From NCBI GenBank assembly GCA_902812465.1, contig CADDZE010000029.1, positions 1-48,505 of the forward strand: DNA of 48,505 bases, in the 5' to 3' direction. A program made the position numbers and the translations under genes. The notes under the pieces are model-generated. The model was not told the origin of the DNA. It was given only the letters and a program-made list of their open reading frames with translations, and did not search any database. Within the stretch, counting starts at the first letter, position 1, and each line of letters starts with the position of its first letter. Positions 26,206 through 34,767 of this stretch are shown here, piece by piece. The stretch comes from Acidobacteriota bacterium. GTDB lineage: Bacteria > Acidobacteriota > Terriglobia > UBA7540.

Positions 26206-27954
26206 ATGAAGCTTATGGAAACGCTTCCCTTCGTTCATTCCCGTTGTCGAGGGAACCGAGGGCTCACCCGCCGGTCCGCCCTGCACCGGCTGTTCGCCGC
26301 CCTTCCGCTGGCCGGACTCCAGCCGGTTCTCCAGTTCCAGAAGCCCTTGGTAGTCGCTGGCTCACGAAAGGCAGCCGGATTGAGTCCGATTCGCTTTCGC
26401 AACGTCGCCCAGACTGCGGGTCTGAACTTTGTTGTGGAGAATAGCCCGACTCCCGAAAAGCACTTGATCGAGACGATGACGGGCGGCGTGGCCGCCTTTG
26501 ACTATAACGGCGACGGCTGGACCGACATCTTCTTCGCCAACGGCGCTGCTTTACCCTCTCTTCGCAAAGAATCGCCCAAGTATTGGAATCGCCTCTTCCG
26601 CAACGAAGGTGGGATGCGCTTCACGGATGTAACCGAGGAAGCCGGCGTGGCGGGCGAGGGGTACTCGATGGGGGCAGCGGCGGGGGACTACGACAACGAT
26701 GGCCACGTCGACCTGTTTGTGGCTGGCGTCAACCGTAACATCCTCTACCACAACTTGGGCAACGGGCGCTTCGAAGACGTAACTGAGAAGGCCGGAATCA
26801 AGAGTGGCCGGTGGGCTGTGGCTGCCGGCTGGTTCGACTACAACAACGATGGCCTGCTCGATCTGTTTGTGGTGAATTATGCCCAGTGGTCCATCGAGAG
26901 CAACCGCTTCTGCGGTGATGCCTCACGCCACCTTCGCGTCTATTGCCACCCGATGTACTTCGAGGGGCTTACCAACACGCTCTATCGCAACCGCGGCGAT
27001 GGCACGTTCGAAGATGTTTCCGCGAAAGCGGGAATCGCCAAGTTCCAGGGACGCGGGATGAGCGTTGCCTTTGCCGATTACGACGCCGACGGATTCATGG
27101 ACGTGTTCGTAACCAATGACAACCAGCCTAACTTTCTCTTCCACAACCGCGGTGATGGAACCTTCGAAGAGGTGGCACTCGCTGCCGGAGTGGCGCTGCT
27201 CAACGCTGGACGCCCGGTCTCCAGTATGGGCGTTGACTTCCGCGATTACGACAACGACGGACGGCCGGACATCTTTGTCACGGACCTAAACAACGAGACC
27301 TTTCCCCTCTTCCACAACCTGGGTGGCGGCATGTTTGAGGACGCAACCTTTCCCAGCCGGCTCGCCGTCCTTTCCGCGCCGCGCGCCGGTTGGGGTAACG
27401 GCATCGTGGACCTCAACAACGACGGCTGGAAGGATCTCTTCAGCGCCAACTCGCACGCCGATGACAACGTGGAGCAACTGGCCGCCGCCCACTACCGCCA
27501 GCCCAACAGCATTTTTGCCAATTTAGGAGACCGCACGTTCTGGGATGTGTCGAGTGACGCGGGAGAAGAGTTTCAACTCCCACGAGCCCATCGAGGCTGC
27601 GCCTTTGCCGACTTCAATAACGACGGGAAGATGGACATCGTCGTCTCCTCTTTGGGGGACAAAGCCGAACTCTGGGAAAACGTCAGTCCCGGCGAGAACA
27701 ACTGGATTATCCTCAAGCTGGTCGGAACCAAGAGCAATCGTGACGGAATCGGGGCGCAGGTGCGCATCGGCAAGCAGTGGAATCACATGACCACCGCTGT
27801 CGGCTACGCCTCTTCCAGCCACTTTGGCGTTCACTTCGGGCTGGGGAGAATGGCGAAGATTGACGAGATTGAGATTCGTTGGCCCAGCGGAATCGTGCAG
27901 AGGCTCCGCAACGTGGTTCCCAACCAGCGTCTGGGAGTTCGCGAACCGCGATAG
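26206..27954 (+). CDS. CRTAC1 family protein with FG-GAP repeats and ASPIC/UnbV domain (copy 1)
   Basis: Exported calcium-binding beta-propeller protein, 582 aa, function unknown. A Tat-like signal (LTRRSALHRLFAALPLAG) is near the N-terminus. At least seven Ca-binding blades follow: DYNGDGWTDIFF, DYDNDGHVDLFV, DYNNDGLLDLFV, DYDADGFMDVFV, DYDNDGRPDIFV, DLNNDGWKDLFS and DFNNDGKMDIVV. The C-terminal ASPIC/UnbV domain is clear (LVGTKSNRDGIGAQVRIG, HFGLG, IEIRWPSG). The ribosome site is weak; ATGs at 26206 and 26215 are both possible. It converges on the TPR gene across 92 bp. Relatives are abundant in Acidobacteriota, often next to TPR proteins. Confidence 0.85.
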   Translation: MKLMETLPFVHSRCRGNRGLTRRSALHRLFAALPLAGLQPVLQFQKPLVVAGSRKAAGLSPIRFRNVAQTAGLNFVVENSPTPEKHLIETMTGGVAAFDYNGDGWTDIFFANGAALPSLRKESPKYWNRLFRNEGGMRFTDVTEEAGVAGEGYSMGAAAGDYDNDGHVDLFVAGVNRNILYHNLGNGRFEDVTEKAGIKSGRWAVAAGWFDYNNDGLLDLFVVNYAQWSIESNRFCGDASRHLRVYCHPMYFEGLTNTLYRNRGDGTFEDVSAKAGIAKFQGRGMSVAFADYDADGFMDVFVTNDNQPNFLFHNRGDGTFEEVALAAGVALLNAGRPVSSMGVDFRDYDNDGRPDIFVTDLNNETFPLFHNLGGGMFEDATFPSRLAVLSAPRAGWGNGIVDLNNDGWKDLFSANSHADDNVEQLAAAHYRQPNSIFANLGDRTFWDVSSDAGEEFQLPRAHRGCAFADFNNDGKMDIVVSSLGDKAELWENVSPGENNWIILKLVGTKSNRDGIGAQVRIGKQWNHMTTAVGYASSSHFGVHFGLGRMAKIDEIEIRWPSGIVQRLRNVVPNQRLGVREPR

Positions 27955-28046
27955 GCAACGATCAACGGCGAGGGATAAAAAGCCGACAGCGGCACCGCCG
28001 GCGCTGAGTTGCCCCTCGGTCTTTTGCTTGCTCGGCGGACGGACGC

Positions 28047-29543
28047 CTACTCGGGAGGAGTTAACGCCGCTTCCTTTTCCACCGCGCGGTTTTCTGCCTG
28101 CTGCTCGCTCTGCAGCGCTGCATATCGCGCAAACATGACCCGAGCCAGTTCTTGTTGGCCTTGCAGCTGATAGGCCCGTCCCAGCTGATAATGCACGCTT
28201 CCATCCTCGTCGATGGGGAGGGCCTGCTTGAGGTGAGAAACGGCCTTTGCGGCTTGCCCCGTTTGCATGTAGGCAAGGCCCAAGGACTTTTGGGCTCCCA
28301 GAAGCTGAGGGTTGCGACGGATGGCCTTCTCGAGATACGGGATGGCCTGTTGAGGGTTCTGCGAGTTCAGCAGTGTGTCGCCCAGGAAATAATTCAAGTC
28401 AGGATCATCAGGCTCAAGTTGGAGAAGCCCATCGAAGAGCGCCCGTGCTTCCTCGAGATCCCCCATATGGAACAGGGCGATGGCCAGTTCTTTCCGGATG
28501 TGAGCGTTGCCGGGAGAGAGTTTGAGGGCCTCGCGCCACTGCTTGGCGGCCTCGGCGTATTGCCTTCGCTTGGATTCGATCCGGGCGCGCAGCTCATGCG
28601 TCTCGACCGATGGTGGCAGTTCATTCAGCCGCGTATATGCCTCGAGCGCCAGCCGGTTGGCAGCACGCGTGCGCCAGTAATACTCCTCGGCCGAATGGGC
28701 GCTCTCAGTGGCGGAGATGATGTCCGAGTACTCTCCAGCGCGGAACCTGCACTCCAGCGGATGCGCAGCGCAGTCCGGGGCAGGCAGTCGCCGCTCTTTG
28801 GCCTCTTCGATGGCCGCCCAGTCGGCATGGCCGTTGTTGCGGTAGATTTCGGCAATCGCGGCATGCGCACCGCGCAGCTCAGGCCACTTGGCCAGAGCCT
28901 GCCGGTAGAAGAAAAAGGCGCTGTAGTCTTGCTTGGTTTCCAGCCGAGACTCGGCTACCAAGTCGAGCCAATAGGGCGATCCAGGTGCAACCTCGGCCAG
29001 AGCGTCGAAGCTGGCTTGGGCGAGGGCATCGTAGCTGAGCCCCAGGCCGAACCAAGCCTTCGGATTAGCGGGATCGCGATGCGCGAGCTGCTCGAAAGCC
29101 CGCACCGCCTCCCCAGCGCGTCCGACGCCCAGCAGCGCTTCCGCACGCGCCTCCTGCGCTTCGAAGCTTTCTGGATCAAGCTTCAGTGCTGCCTCGATCG
29201 GCCTGAGAGCCGTGGCCGGTTCACCCAGGTCGAGGTGAGCGATGCCCAACAGCAGCAAGGCGGGATACGCCTGAGGGTCGAGCCTCAGCACCGCTTCGTA
29301 TTGCCGGATCGCTTCGCGCTTACGTCCCGACAGGTCGAGCGCCAGACCCAGGTCTGTCATTAGGCCTGGGTTGTTGGGCAAAGCTCGTACTAGTTGGCGG
29401 TAAAGCTGAAGGGCCTGGTCGTACCTTCCCTCCGCCATCAGTTGCTTGGCTCGGTGCGACTTCGCCGCCAGTTCGCCGTCCTGCGCGCACACCACCCCGG
29501 CCAGCATGAGAAGTACCGCCGTTGCTGCCAATGCCCTGGGCAT
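28047..29543 (-). CDS. Secreted tetratricopeptide-repeat protein
   Basis: Protein-interaction scaffold, about 498 aa, partner unknown. ATG at 29543, with a GTG directly before it. The signal peptide is ALAATAVLLMLAGVVCAQ. Two TPR blocks follow: the first at about residues 30-190 (AEGRYDQALQLYRQLVRALP, LRLDPQAYPALLLLGIAHLD, LKLDPESFEAQEARAEALLG), the second at about 320-480 (QWREALKLSPGNAHIRKELA, LQLEPDDPDLNYFLGDTLL, IRRNPQLLGAQKSLGLAYM). A linker between them carries Cys residues (APDCAAHPLECRFRAGEY). It converges on the CRTAC1 gene, an association also seen at 39.5-44.3 kb. Confidence 0.87.
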   Translation of the reverse strand: MPRALAATAVLLMLAGVVCAQDGELAAKSHRAKQLMAEGRYDQALQLYRQLVRALPNNPGLMTDLGLALDLSGRKREAIRQYEAVLRLDPQAYPALLLLGIAHLDLGEPATALRPIEAALKLDPESFEAQEARAEALLGVGRAGEAVRAFEQLAHRDPANPKAWFGLGLSYDALAQASFDALAEVAPGSPYWLDLVAESRLETKQDYSAFFFYRQALAKWPELRGAHAAIAEIYRNNGHADWAAIEEAKERRLPAPDCAAHPLECRFRAGEYSDIISATESAHSAEEYYWRTRAANRLALEAYTRLNELPPSVETHELRARIESKRRQYAEAAKQWREALKLSPGNAHIRKELAIALFHMGDLEEARALFDGLLQLEPDDPDLNYFLGDTLLNSQNPQQAIPYLEKAIRRNPQLLGAQKSLGLAYMQTGQAAKAVSHLKQALPIDEDGSVHYQLGRAYQLQGQQELARVMFARYAALQSEQQAENRAVEKEAALTPPE

Positions 29544-29625
29544 CACATGCGTGCTTCCGTTGCGCTTGGCCTAGCCTCCCAACCTGCAGGCGGCCTAGCG
29601 CCGCCTCTGGCCCCGAGACCGTGTA

Positions 29626-30489
29626 CTAACTCGTGGCATGTGAAGTCGCGGCTTCGGTGGCTCTGAGGCCGTAAAAGCGCTGGGCGGTCCCACTCCAGAC
29701 TTCCGCCCGTTCGGCTGCGGAAAGCTTTTCAACGTACTCGGCGACCACGCCGAGGACACCAGCATAGGAGCCAGCCAGCGTGCACACAGGCCAGTCGGAC
29801 CCTACCATGATCCGGCTGGCACCGAAGGCTTCGAACACGATGTCGAGGTAAGGCCAGAAGCTTCGGGGCTTCCAATGCTGCCAGTCCGCCTCCGTCACCA
29901 AGCCGGAGACTTTGCAGAACACGTTCTCGAACCGGGCCAGGCGCCGGATGTTACCACTCCACGGTTCGATCCGGGCGTCACGAATGCCCGGCTTCGCTAA
30001 ATGGTCAACCACGAAGCGCTGGCGGGGAAACCGGCCGACCAGCTGGCAAGCTGCCTCAAGATGGCGAGGATAGATCAGCAAATCATACGTCAGGCCGTAG
30101 GCCGCTAGGCGGCTGATGCCGCGCAGAAAGTCTTCGCGGAGCATGAATCGATCGTCCGGTTCATCTTGCAAGTGATGGCGCACACCGCGGAACTTTGGAT
30201 CCGCCGAGAGCCGTTCCAGTGGCCGGTCGACACCGGAACTGGTAAGGTCGACCCAGCCCACTACACCAAGAATGAACGAATGAGTGTTGGCTAGCTCGAG
30301 CAGCCAGCGGCTTTCGTCGAGAGAGTGGCGCGCCTCGACCGCAATGCTGCCGGCCACGCTGTTCGAAACAAGCAGAGGGGCCAAGTCTTCCGGCAGATAA
30401 TCGCGTTGCAGCACGCCCATGCCGGTTCCGATCCAAGGGTAGTCAGCCGGCTGATAGCGCCAGAAATGCTGGTGGGCGTCGATGCGCAT
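29626..30489 (-). CDS. Amidohydrolase-family lactonase, L-fuconolactonase-like
   Basis: Predicted hydrolase of sugar lactones (fucono-, rhamnono- or related), 287 aa. The ATG at 30489 (MRIDAHQHFWRYQ) is chosen because family members start with this metal motif; the frame runs upstream to 30537. Further motifs: YLPEDLAPLL, GVVGWVDL, FRGVRHHLQDEPD, RFVVDHLAKPGIRD, NVFCKVSGLVTEADW and IMVGSDWPVCTLAGSY (Asp near the C-terminus). This is the amidohydrolase-2 subgroup that includes L-fuconolactone hydrolase. It is the only clear lactonase in the window and links the isomerase and dehydratase genes into a possible oxidative sugar route. Confidence 0.8.
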   Translation of the reverse strand: MRIDAHQHFWRYQPADYPWIGTGMGVLQRDYLPEDLAPLLVSNSVAGSIAVEARHSLDESRWLLELANTHSFILGVVGWVDLTSSGVDRPLERLSADPKFRGVRHHLQDEPDDRFMLREDFLRGISRLAAYGLTYDLLIYPRHLEAACQLVGRFPRQRFVVDHLAKPGIRDARIEPWSGNIRRLARFENVFCKVSGLVTEADWQHWKPRSFWPYLDIVFEAFGASRIMVGSDWPVCTLAGSYAGVLGVVAEYVEKLSAAERAEVWSGTAQRFYGLRATEAATSHATS

Positions 30490-30571
30490 AGCCTCATCAT
30501 AGGGCGAGTAGGCTGTGTTTGGCCAACCGTGCTTCAACTCCTGCGGCAGGTAAAAGATGGTGGCGGGAAGG

Positions 30572-31450
30572 TTAGCGGTTTGGCTGCCGGATGGAGACCA
30601 GCTTACTTGCTGCGGTGCGAACGGTCTCCGCCACGTTCTTGTTCTTGGCTAACCATTTCAGGTCGCGTTCCTGCAGACGCTTGATCAGATTAAGCCCGAC
30701 ATCGATGGGGCAGCGCGGGTTGAAGGCTAGTGCTCGCACCACGGAGTAATTCTTCATAAACTTGCGGTTCAGCGCAATCAGCCGCAGCACCTCCTCCGTC
30801 ACGTTTTTCATCGAGGCGAACGCTTCCACTTCCAGATCGGAGAGCTTCGGTGACTGTAGTACAGCGCGGGCCACGGACTTGTTCGAGTCGCGGATCAGGA
30901 TGAGGCGCTCTTCCTGGTTGCCGAGCAGCGCCGTGCGAATCTTCTCCGCTGGTGTCATGCCCTGAATCCGCTGCAGGAGAGTCTGCCGCTCTGGCTCCGC
31001 GGAGGAAGGCTCTGCGAGGGCAGCGGCTTCTGGCCCCGCGCGGGCCACCCCCGGCTCGGCGTCGTCCACCGGCCGAGTTGGTCCGGGCTCACCCATCTTG
31101 GCCGAGGCGTCTGGTGGTGGCGTTGCTGCATCAGAGCGGGGCGGCCGGAGGCGCTGCGAATCGGATAGGAGGTATTCCGTCAGGAAGTCGGAGGCTTCGT
31201 CGGGAATTTGTGGATCGGCAAGGGCCGCGAGCAGCGCATGCTCGTCGCAGGCCGCCAGTGTCTGGAGGGCCATCGCGCGCAGGACATCATCCTGGCCGCG
31301 TGCCAGCAGCGCGAGAATCTGAATTCGTTCCTGGCTGGAGACCGGCAGCTCACCCCTCGCCCCCTGCTGGCGGACAGGCAGCGGCACCTTGCCAGCGTGG
31401 AAGGCATCCACCAGGCGCGGGCGGGGCGCAGGCGGGTCAGGGTCCGGCAT
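30572..31450 (-). CDS. Uncharacterised protein overlapping rodZ
   Basis: Function unknown, 292 aa, no signal peptide. It has a helical N-terminal part (SSQERIQILALLARGQDDVL), a Pro/Ala-rich linker (about residues 105-155) and a well-formed helical C-terminal domain (MTPAEKIRTALLGNQEERLI, NKSVARAVLQSPKLSDLEVE, NVTEEVLRLIALNRKFMKNY, RCPIDVGLNLIKRLQERDLK). The repeating helix pairs suggest a HEAT-like scaffold. The ATG lies inside the end of rodZ (14-base overlap), so the two are almost certainly translated together, which hints at a role in envelope or cell-shape control. That role is inference. Confidence 0.65.
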   Translation of the reverse strand: MPDPDPPAPRPRLVDAFHAGKVPLPVRQQGARGELPVSSQERIQILALLARGQDDVLRAMALQTLAACDEHALLAALADPQIPDEASDFLTEYLLSDSQRLRPPRSDAATPPPDASAKMGEPGPTRPVDDAEPGVARAGPEAAALAEPSSAEPERQTLLQRIQGMTPAEKIRTALLGNQEERLILIRDSNKSVARAVLQSPKLSDLEVEAFASMKNVTEEVLRLIALNRKFMKNYSVVRALAFNPRCPIDVGLNLIKRLQERDLKWLAKNKNVAETVRTAASKLVSIRQPNR

Positions 31451-32336
31451 TCTTCAAATCGTCGCGCGTGAGATGCACTTTCTTGACTTCGCCACGGCGC
31501 CCCAACGGCTTGAGCGTCTCGCCATTGAGGGTAAGGATGATGCCCTGGGCGTTGCCAGTCGTGACGTCAAAGGAGTTCCTGGCCCGTAGCGTCCGCACAT
31601 CGCTTGGGTCGAGGATGCGTTGCAGCACCGTTTTACCGTCCGCTTCCACGGCCACCCATGAGCGCTCGGTGGCGGCGAGCTGCAGCGTCAGGTCGTCGCT
31701 GGCCATGGCCACGCTTGCGGGGCTCTGCGCCGCGTCCGCGTTGGCTCGTCCCGTTGCCGGCACAGCAGCGGAACCTGGCTCCGTCCCGGGGGCGGCCTGG
31801 GTTTGCGACTGCAGGAGTGCAGGCTCCTCAGCCTGTTGTCCCTGCGCCGCTGGCTGACCGGTCCGGACAGCCGTGTTAGTGATGGGACCTGCCGGACTTC
31901 CCGTGGAGCCACCCGGTGGCGACGCTGGCGGTGTCTGCGCCGGAGTCAGCTGAACCTCCGGAGTGCGGTGGGCATAGCGGAACAAGGCGTAGCCGCCTGC
32001 CAGCAGCACAGCAGCAATTGCTAGCGGAGCCATCCACTGCCTGGAACTCGCTTGCGGCGGAGTGCTCCGGTTAGTGCCAATGCGGGAAAGGTCCAGATCA
32101 CTCTGCGGCGCCACCAACCGGAACTCCGCCATGACTCGCTCCTCGTCCAGTCCCAAATAGTTGGCGTAGGCACGGATAAAGCTGCGGGTGAAGATGCCTC
32201 CCGGGAGTTTGGCGAAATCTTCCCGCTCGATGGCTTCGAGCAGGCGCACGCTGATCTTGGTGGCGGCGGAAATTTCCTCGAGGGTCACGCCACGCATCTC
32301 GCGCTCGCGTCGAAGGCTGTCGCCAAAGGAGGCCAT
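31437..32336 (-). CDS. rodZ: RodZ-like helix-turn-helix membrane protein
   Basis: Bitopic cell-shape protein that links MreB to the wall-synthesis machinery, 299 aa. The ATG at 32336 follows GAGAGG. Residues 1-80 form the HTH_25 domain (FGDSLRREREMRGVTLEEIS, ISVRLLEAIEREDFAKLPGG, FIRAYANYLGLD). A single membrane helix (MAPLAIAAVLLAGGYALFRY) is at about 102-121, then a Pro/Ala/Thr-rich periplasmic linker, then a DUF4115-like beta domain (LQLAATERSWVAVEADGKTV, SFDVTTGNAQGIILTLNG). MreB is not in this window. A good promoter lies 40-70 bases upstream. Confidence 0.85.
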   Translation of the reverse strand: MASFGDSLRREREMRGVTLEEISAATKISVRLLEAIEREDFAKLPGGIFTRSFIRAYANYLGLDEERVMAEFRLVAPQSDLDLSRIGTNRSTPPQASSRQWMAPLAIAAVLLAGGYALFRYAHRTPEVQLTPAQTPPASPPGGSTGSPAGPITNTAVRTGQPAAQGQQAEEPALLQSQTQAAPGTEPGSAAVPATGRANADAAQSPASVAMASDDLTLQLAATERSWVAVEADGKTVLQRILDPSDVRTLRARNSFDVTTGNAQGIILTLNGETLKPLGRRGEVKKVHLTRDDLKNAGP

Positions 32337-32376
32337 GGACCTCTCGATTCGTCTCGCCGGAAACGAGGGTATTGTA

Positions 32377-32406
32377 ATGATATTTCTCGCGCCCCAAACA
32401 AGTCAA
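32377..32406 (-). promoter_or_regulatory. Sigma70-type promoter of rodZ
   Basis: On the minus strand, TTGACT (32406-32401), an 18-base spacer and TATCAT (32382-32377); each box matches five of six consensus bases. Transcription would start near 32370, about 35 bases before the rodZ ATG. Confidence 0.6.
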
Positions 32407-32532
32407 ATCCCTCCGCCTGGCCGCGCCCACCGGCCGGCGGCGCGGCCGGGTTCGGGAATGATATAGTGGACAGCTCAGCTCCCTGCGAGCACACGCCATG
32501 TAGCCACGAGCCAACTTTCAAGGAGGACAAGA

Positions 32533-34287
32533 ATGAATGACGCCAAGCACAATGGGCATGCCAACCTGCGGAGCCGCGCCTGGTTCGCTCCCAGCGACAT
32601 CAACGGATCATCCCACCGCACCTACCTGCGGGCCGAGGGATTCAGCAGCCGGGTGTTTGATGGACGACCGGTGATTGGCATTTGCAACTCCTGGAGCGAA
32701 CTGACTGCTTGCAACGCCCACCTGCGCCAGGTGGCGGAGGCGGTGAAACGCGGCGTGTGGGCTGCCGGCGGCTTCCCGCTTGAGTTTCCCACCATCTCGC
32801 TGGGCGAAGTGCTAATGAAGCCTAGCACCATGCTCTACCGCAACCTGATGGCGATGGACGTGGAGGAGTGCATCCGCGCTTATCCCCTCGATGCCGTGGT
32901 GCTCCTTTGCGGCTGCGACAAGACAACGCCCGCCCAGCTTATGGGGGCGGCCAGCGCGGATGTGCCCGCCATTATGGTGACGGGAGGGCCTATGCTGCGC
33001 GGCATGTGGCGCAACCAGGAGCTAGGCTCGGGGACCGATACGCGCCGCCTTTGGGCGGAGAAGCGCGCCGGACGGCTCAGTGATGAGGAGTGGTGTGAAA
33101 TTGAAGGCTGCATCTCGCGCAGCGCCGGCCACTGCATGGTAATGGGCACAGCGTCGACCATGACCAGCATCGCCGAGGCACTGGGCATGACGCTGCCCGG
33201 CTGTGCCCATATCCCCGCTGCGGACTCCCGCCGCCTGGCCATTGCCGAAGAGAGCGGCCGTCGCGCCGTCGAGCTGGCGCTCGAAGACCTGCGCCCCTCC
33301 AAAATCCTCACCCCCGCCGCGTTCGAGAACGCGATTCGTGTCGATATGGCCATCGGCGGCTCCACCAACGCCATCATCCATCTCATCGCGATCGCCGGGC
33401 GGCTGGGCATTGACCTGCCGCTCGAGAAGTTCGATGAACTCTCGCGCTCCACCCCCTTCATCGTCAACATCCGTCCCTCCGGCAAGTATCTGATGGAAGA
33501 TCTCTACTATGCTGGCGGCTTGCCCGCAGTTATGAAGGAGATCGCGCCGCTGCTACACCTAGACGCCCTGACGGTTACGGGTAAGAGCATAGGCGAGAAC
33601 ATCGCCGGCGCCGCCTGCTACAACCGTGCCATCATCCGGCCGCTGGCTGAGCCGCTGCAGCCAGAAGGCGGTACCGTCGTCCTCAAGGGCAACCTGGCAC
33701 CACACGGGGCGGTGATCAAGCAATCGGCGGCCTCGCCCCTCTTGATGAAGCATCGCGGGCCGGCTGTCGTCTTCGAGGACTATGCTGACCTGATGGCGCG
33801 CATCGACGATCCCGCGCTCGAAGTCACCGAGGACTCCGTGCTGGTGCTCAAAAACGCCGGACCCAAAGGGGCTCCGGGGATGCCCGAATGGGGGGACATG
33901 CCGTTGCCAGCCCGGCTGCTGAAGGCGGGCGTGACCGACATGGTCCGCATCAGCGACGCGCGGATGAGCGGCACTGCGTATGGAACCGTGGTGCTGCACG
34001 TCTCGCCCGAGTCTGCGGTCGGCGGACCCTTGGCGGTCGTAAAGACCGGCGACCTCATCGAGCTGGACGTTCACGCGCGCAAGCTCGAACTCCGCATTCC
34101 GGAGGCTGAATTGAAGCAACGCCTGGCTGCCTGGCGGCCGCCCGCCCCCCACTATGAGCGCGGCTATGGCCGCATGTTCCTGGATCACATCCTGCAGGCA
34201 CACGAAGGCTGCGATTTCGACTACCTGCGCGCCGTGCGGGGAGCGCGTCCGGTGACAGCCGCGCCCACGGTGGCGGCTCTTCCATGA
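32533..34287 (+). CDS. IlvD/Edd-family dehydratase, sugar-acid (L-arabinonate) type
   Basis: Fe-S dehydratase forming 2-keto-3-deoxy acids from aldonic acids, 584 aa. The ATG follows AAGGAGG. NLRSRAWFAPSDINGSSHR, RPVIGICNSWSELTACNAHL and KPSTMLYRNLMAMDVEE resemble arabinonate/xylonate dehydratases, not BCAA-type IlvD. Cys60, Cys128 (CGCDKTTP), Lys130 and Cys201 (GHCMVMGTASTM) sit one residue beyond the [2Fe-2S] Cys and carbamylated Lys positions I recall for Rhizobium L-arabinonate dehydratase (59, 127, 200; Lys129). The C-terminus HEGCDFDYLRA is also typical. An automated ilvD label would be understandable but probably wrong. Its stop overlaps the arsenate reductase start. Confidence 0.83.
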   Translation: MNDAKHNGHANLRSRAWFAPSDINGSSHRTYLRAEGFSSRVFDGRPVIGICNSWSELTACNAHLRQVAEAVKRGVWAAGGFPLEFPTISLGEVLMKPSTMLYRNLMAMDVEECIRAYPLDAVVLLCGCDKTTPAQLMGAASADVPAIMVTGGPMLRGMWRNQELGSGTDTRRLWAEKRAGRLSDEEWCEIEGCISRSAGHCMVMGTASTMTSIAEALGMTLPGCAHIPAADSRRLAIAEESGRRAVELALEDLRPSKILTPAAFENAIRVDMAIGGSTNAIIHLIAIAGRLGIDLPLEKFDELSRSTPFIVNIRPSGKYLMEDLYYAGGLPAVMKEIAPLLHLDALTVTGKSIGENIAGAACYNRAIIRPLAEPLQPEGGTVVLKGNLAPHGAVIKQSAASPLLMKHRGPAVVFEDYADLMARIDDPALEVTEDSVLVLKNAGPKGAPGMPEWGDMPLPARLLKAGVTDMVRISDARMSGTAYGTVVLHVSPESAVGGPLAVVKTGDLIELDVHARKLELRIPEAELKQRLAAWRPPAPHYERGYGRMFLDHILQAHEGCDFDYLRAVRGARPVTAAPTVAALP

Positions 34288-34727
34288 ACTCATCACCGGA
34301 TTCTGCCGCCACTCGAATCCTCTTTGTCTGCGTGGGCAATGCGTGCCGCAGCCAGATGGCCGAAGCGTTCGCCCGCCACCTGGGCGGAGAGCACGTGCGC
34401 GCCTACAGTGCGGGATCGCATCCCCTGGGCCGCATCATCCCGGAAACGCACCAGGCTATGCAGGAGAAAGGCATTTCGCTGGAGGGGCAGTGGTCCAAGG
34501 GACTGGACGAAGTGCCGGTTGGCGAAATGGACGTGGTGGTGACCATGGGCTGCGAAGTGGCCTGTCCCGTCCCGGCAGGCTTTCAAGGACAAGTTATCGA
34601 ATGGAGTATTCCTGATCCCTTCCTGCAGGGCGCTGACGGTTTTGTTGCCGTCCGCGACCTGATCGAGAAACATGTGCGGCAGTTGCTGACGGAGATTACC
34701 GGGCAGGCGGCCGGCTCAGGGGGCTAG
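34284..34727 (+). CDS. arsC: Arsenate reductase, low-molecular-weight phosphatase type
   Basis: Reduces arsenate to arsenite with electrons from thioredoxin, or acts as a small protein phosphatase; 147 aa. The P-loop CVGNACRSQMAEA (Cys16, Arg22) is the CX5R catalytic motif. VVTMGCEVACP gives Cys90 and Cys94, suited to the relay disulfide of thioredoxin-type ArsC; in S. aureus ArsC these are further apart. IPDPFLQG contains the general acid Asp111. The ATG overlaps the dehydratase stop by 4 bases, so translation is coupled. There is no arsR, arsB or acr3 nearby, making the detoxification role less certain. Confidence 0.82.
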   Translation: MNSSPDSAATRILFVCVGNACRSQMAEAFARHLGGEHVRAYSAGSHPLGRIIPETHQAMQEKGISLEGQWSKGLDEVPVGEMDVVVTMGCEVACPVPAGFQGQVIEWSIPDPFLQGADGFVAVRDLIEKHVRQLLTEITGQAAGSGG

Positions 34728-34767
34728 GGCCGAGCAGGACGCTAGGTACCGGTTTCGCCGAGCAGGT

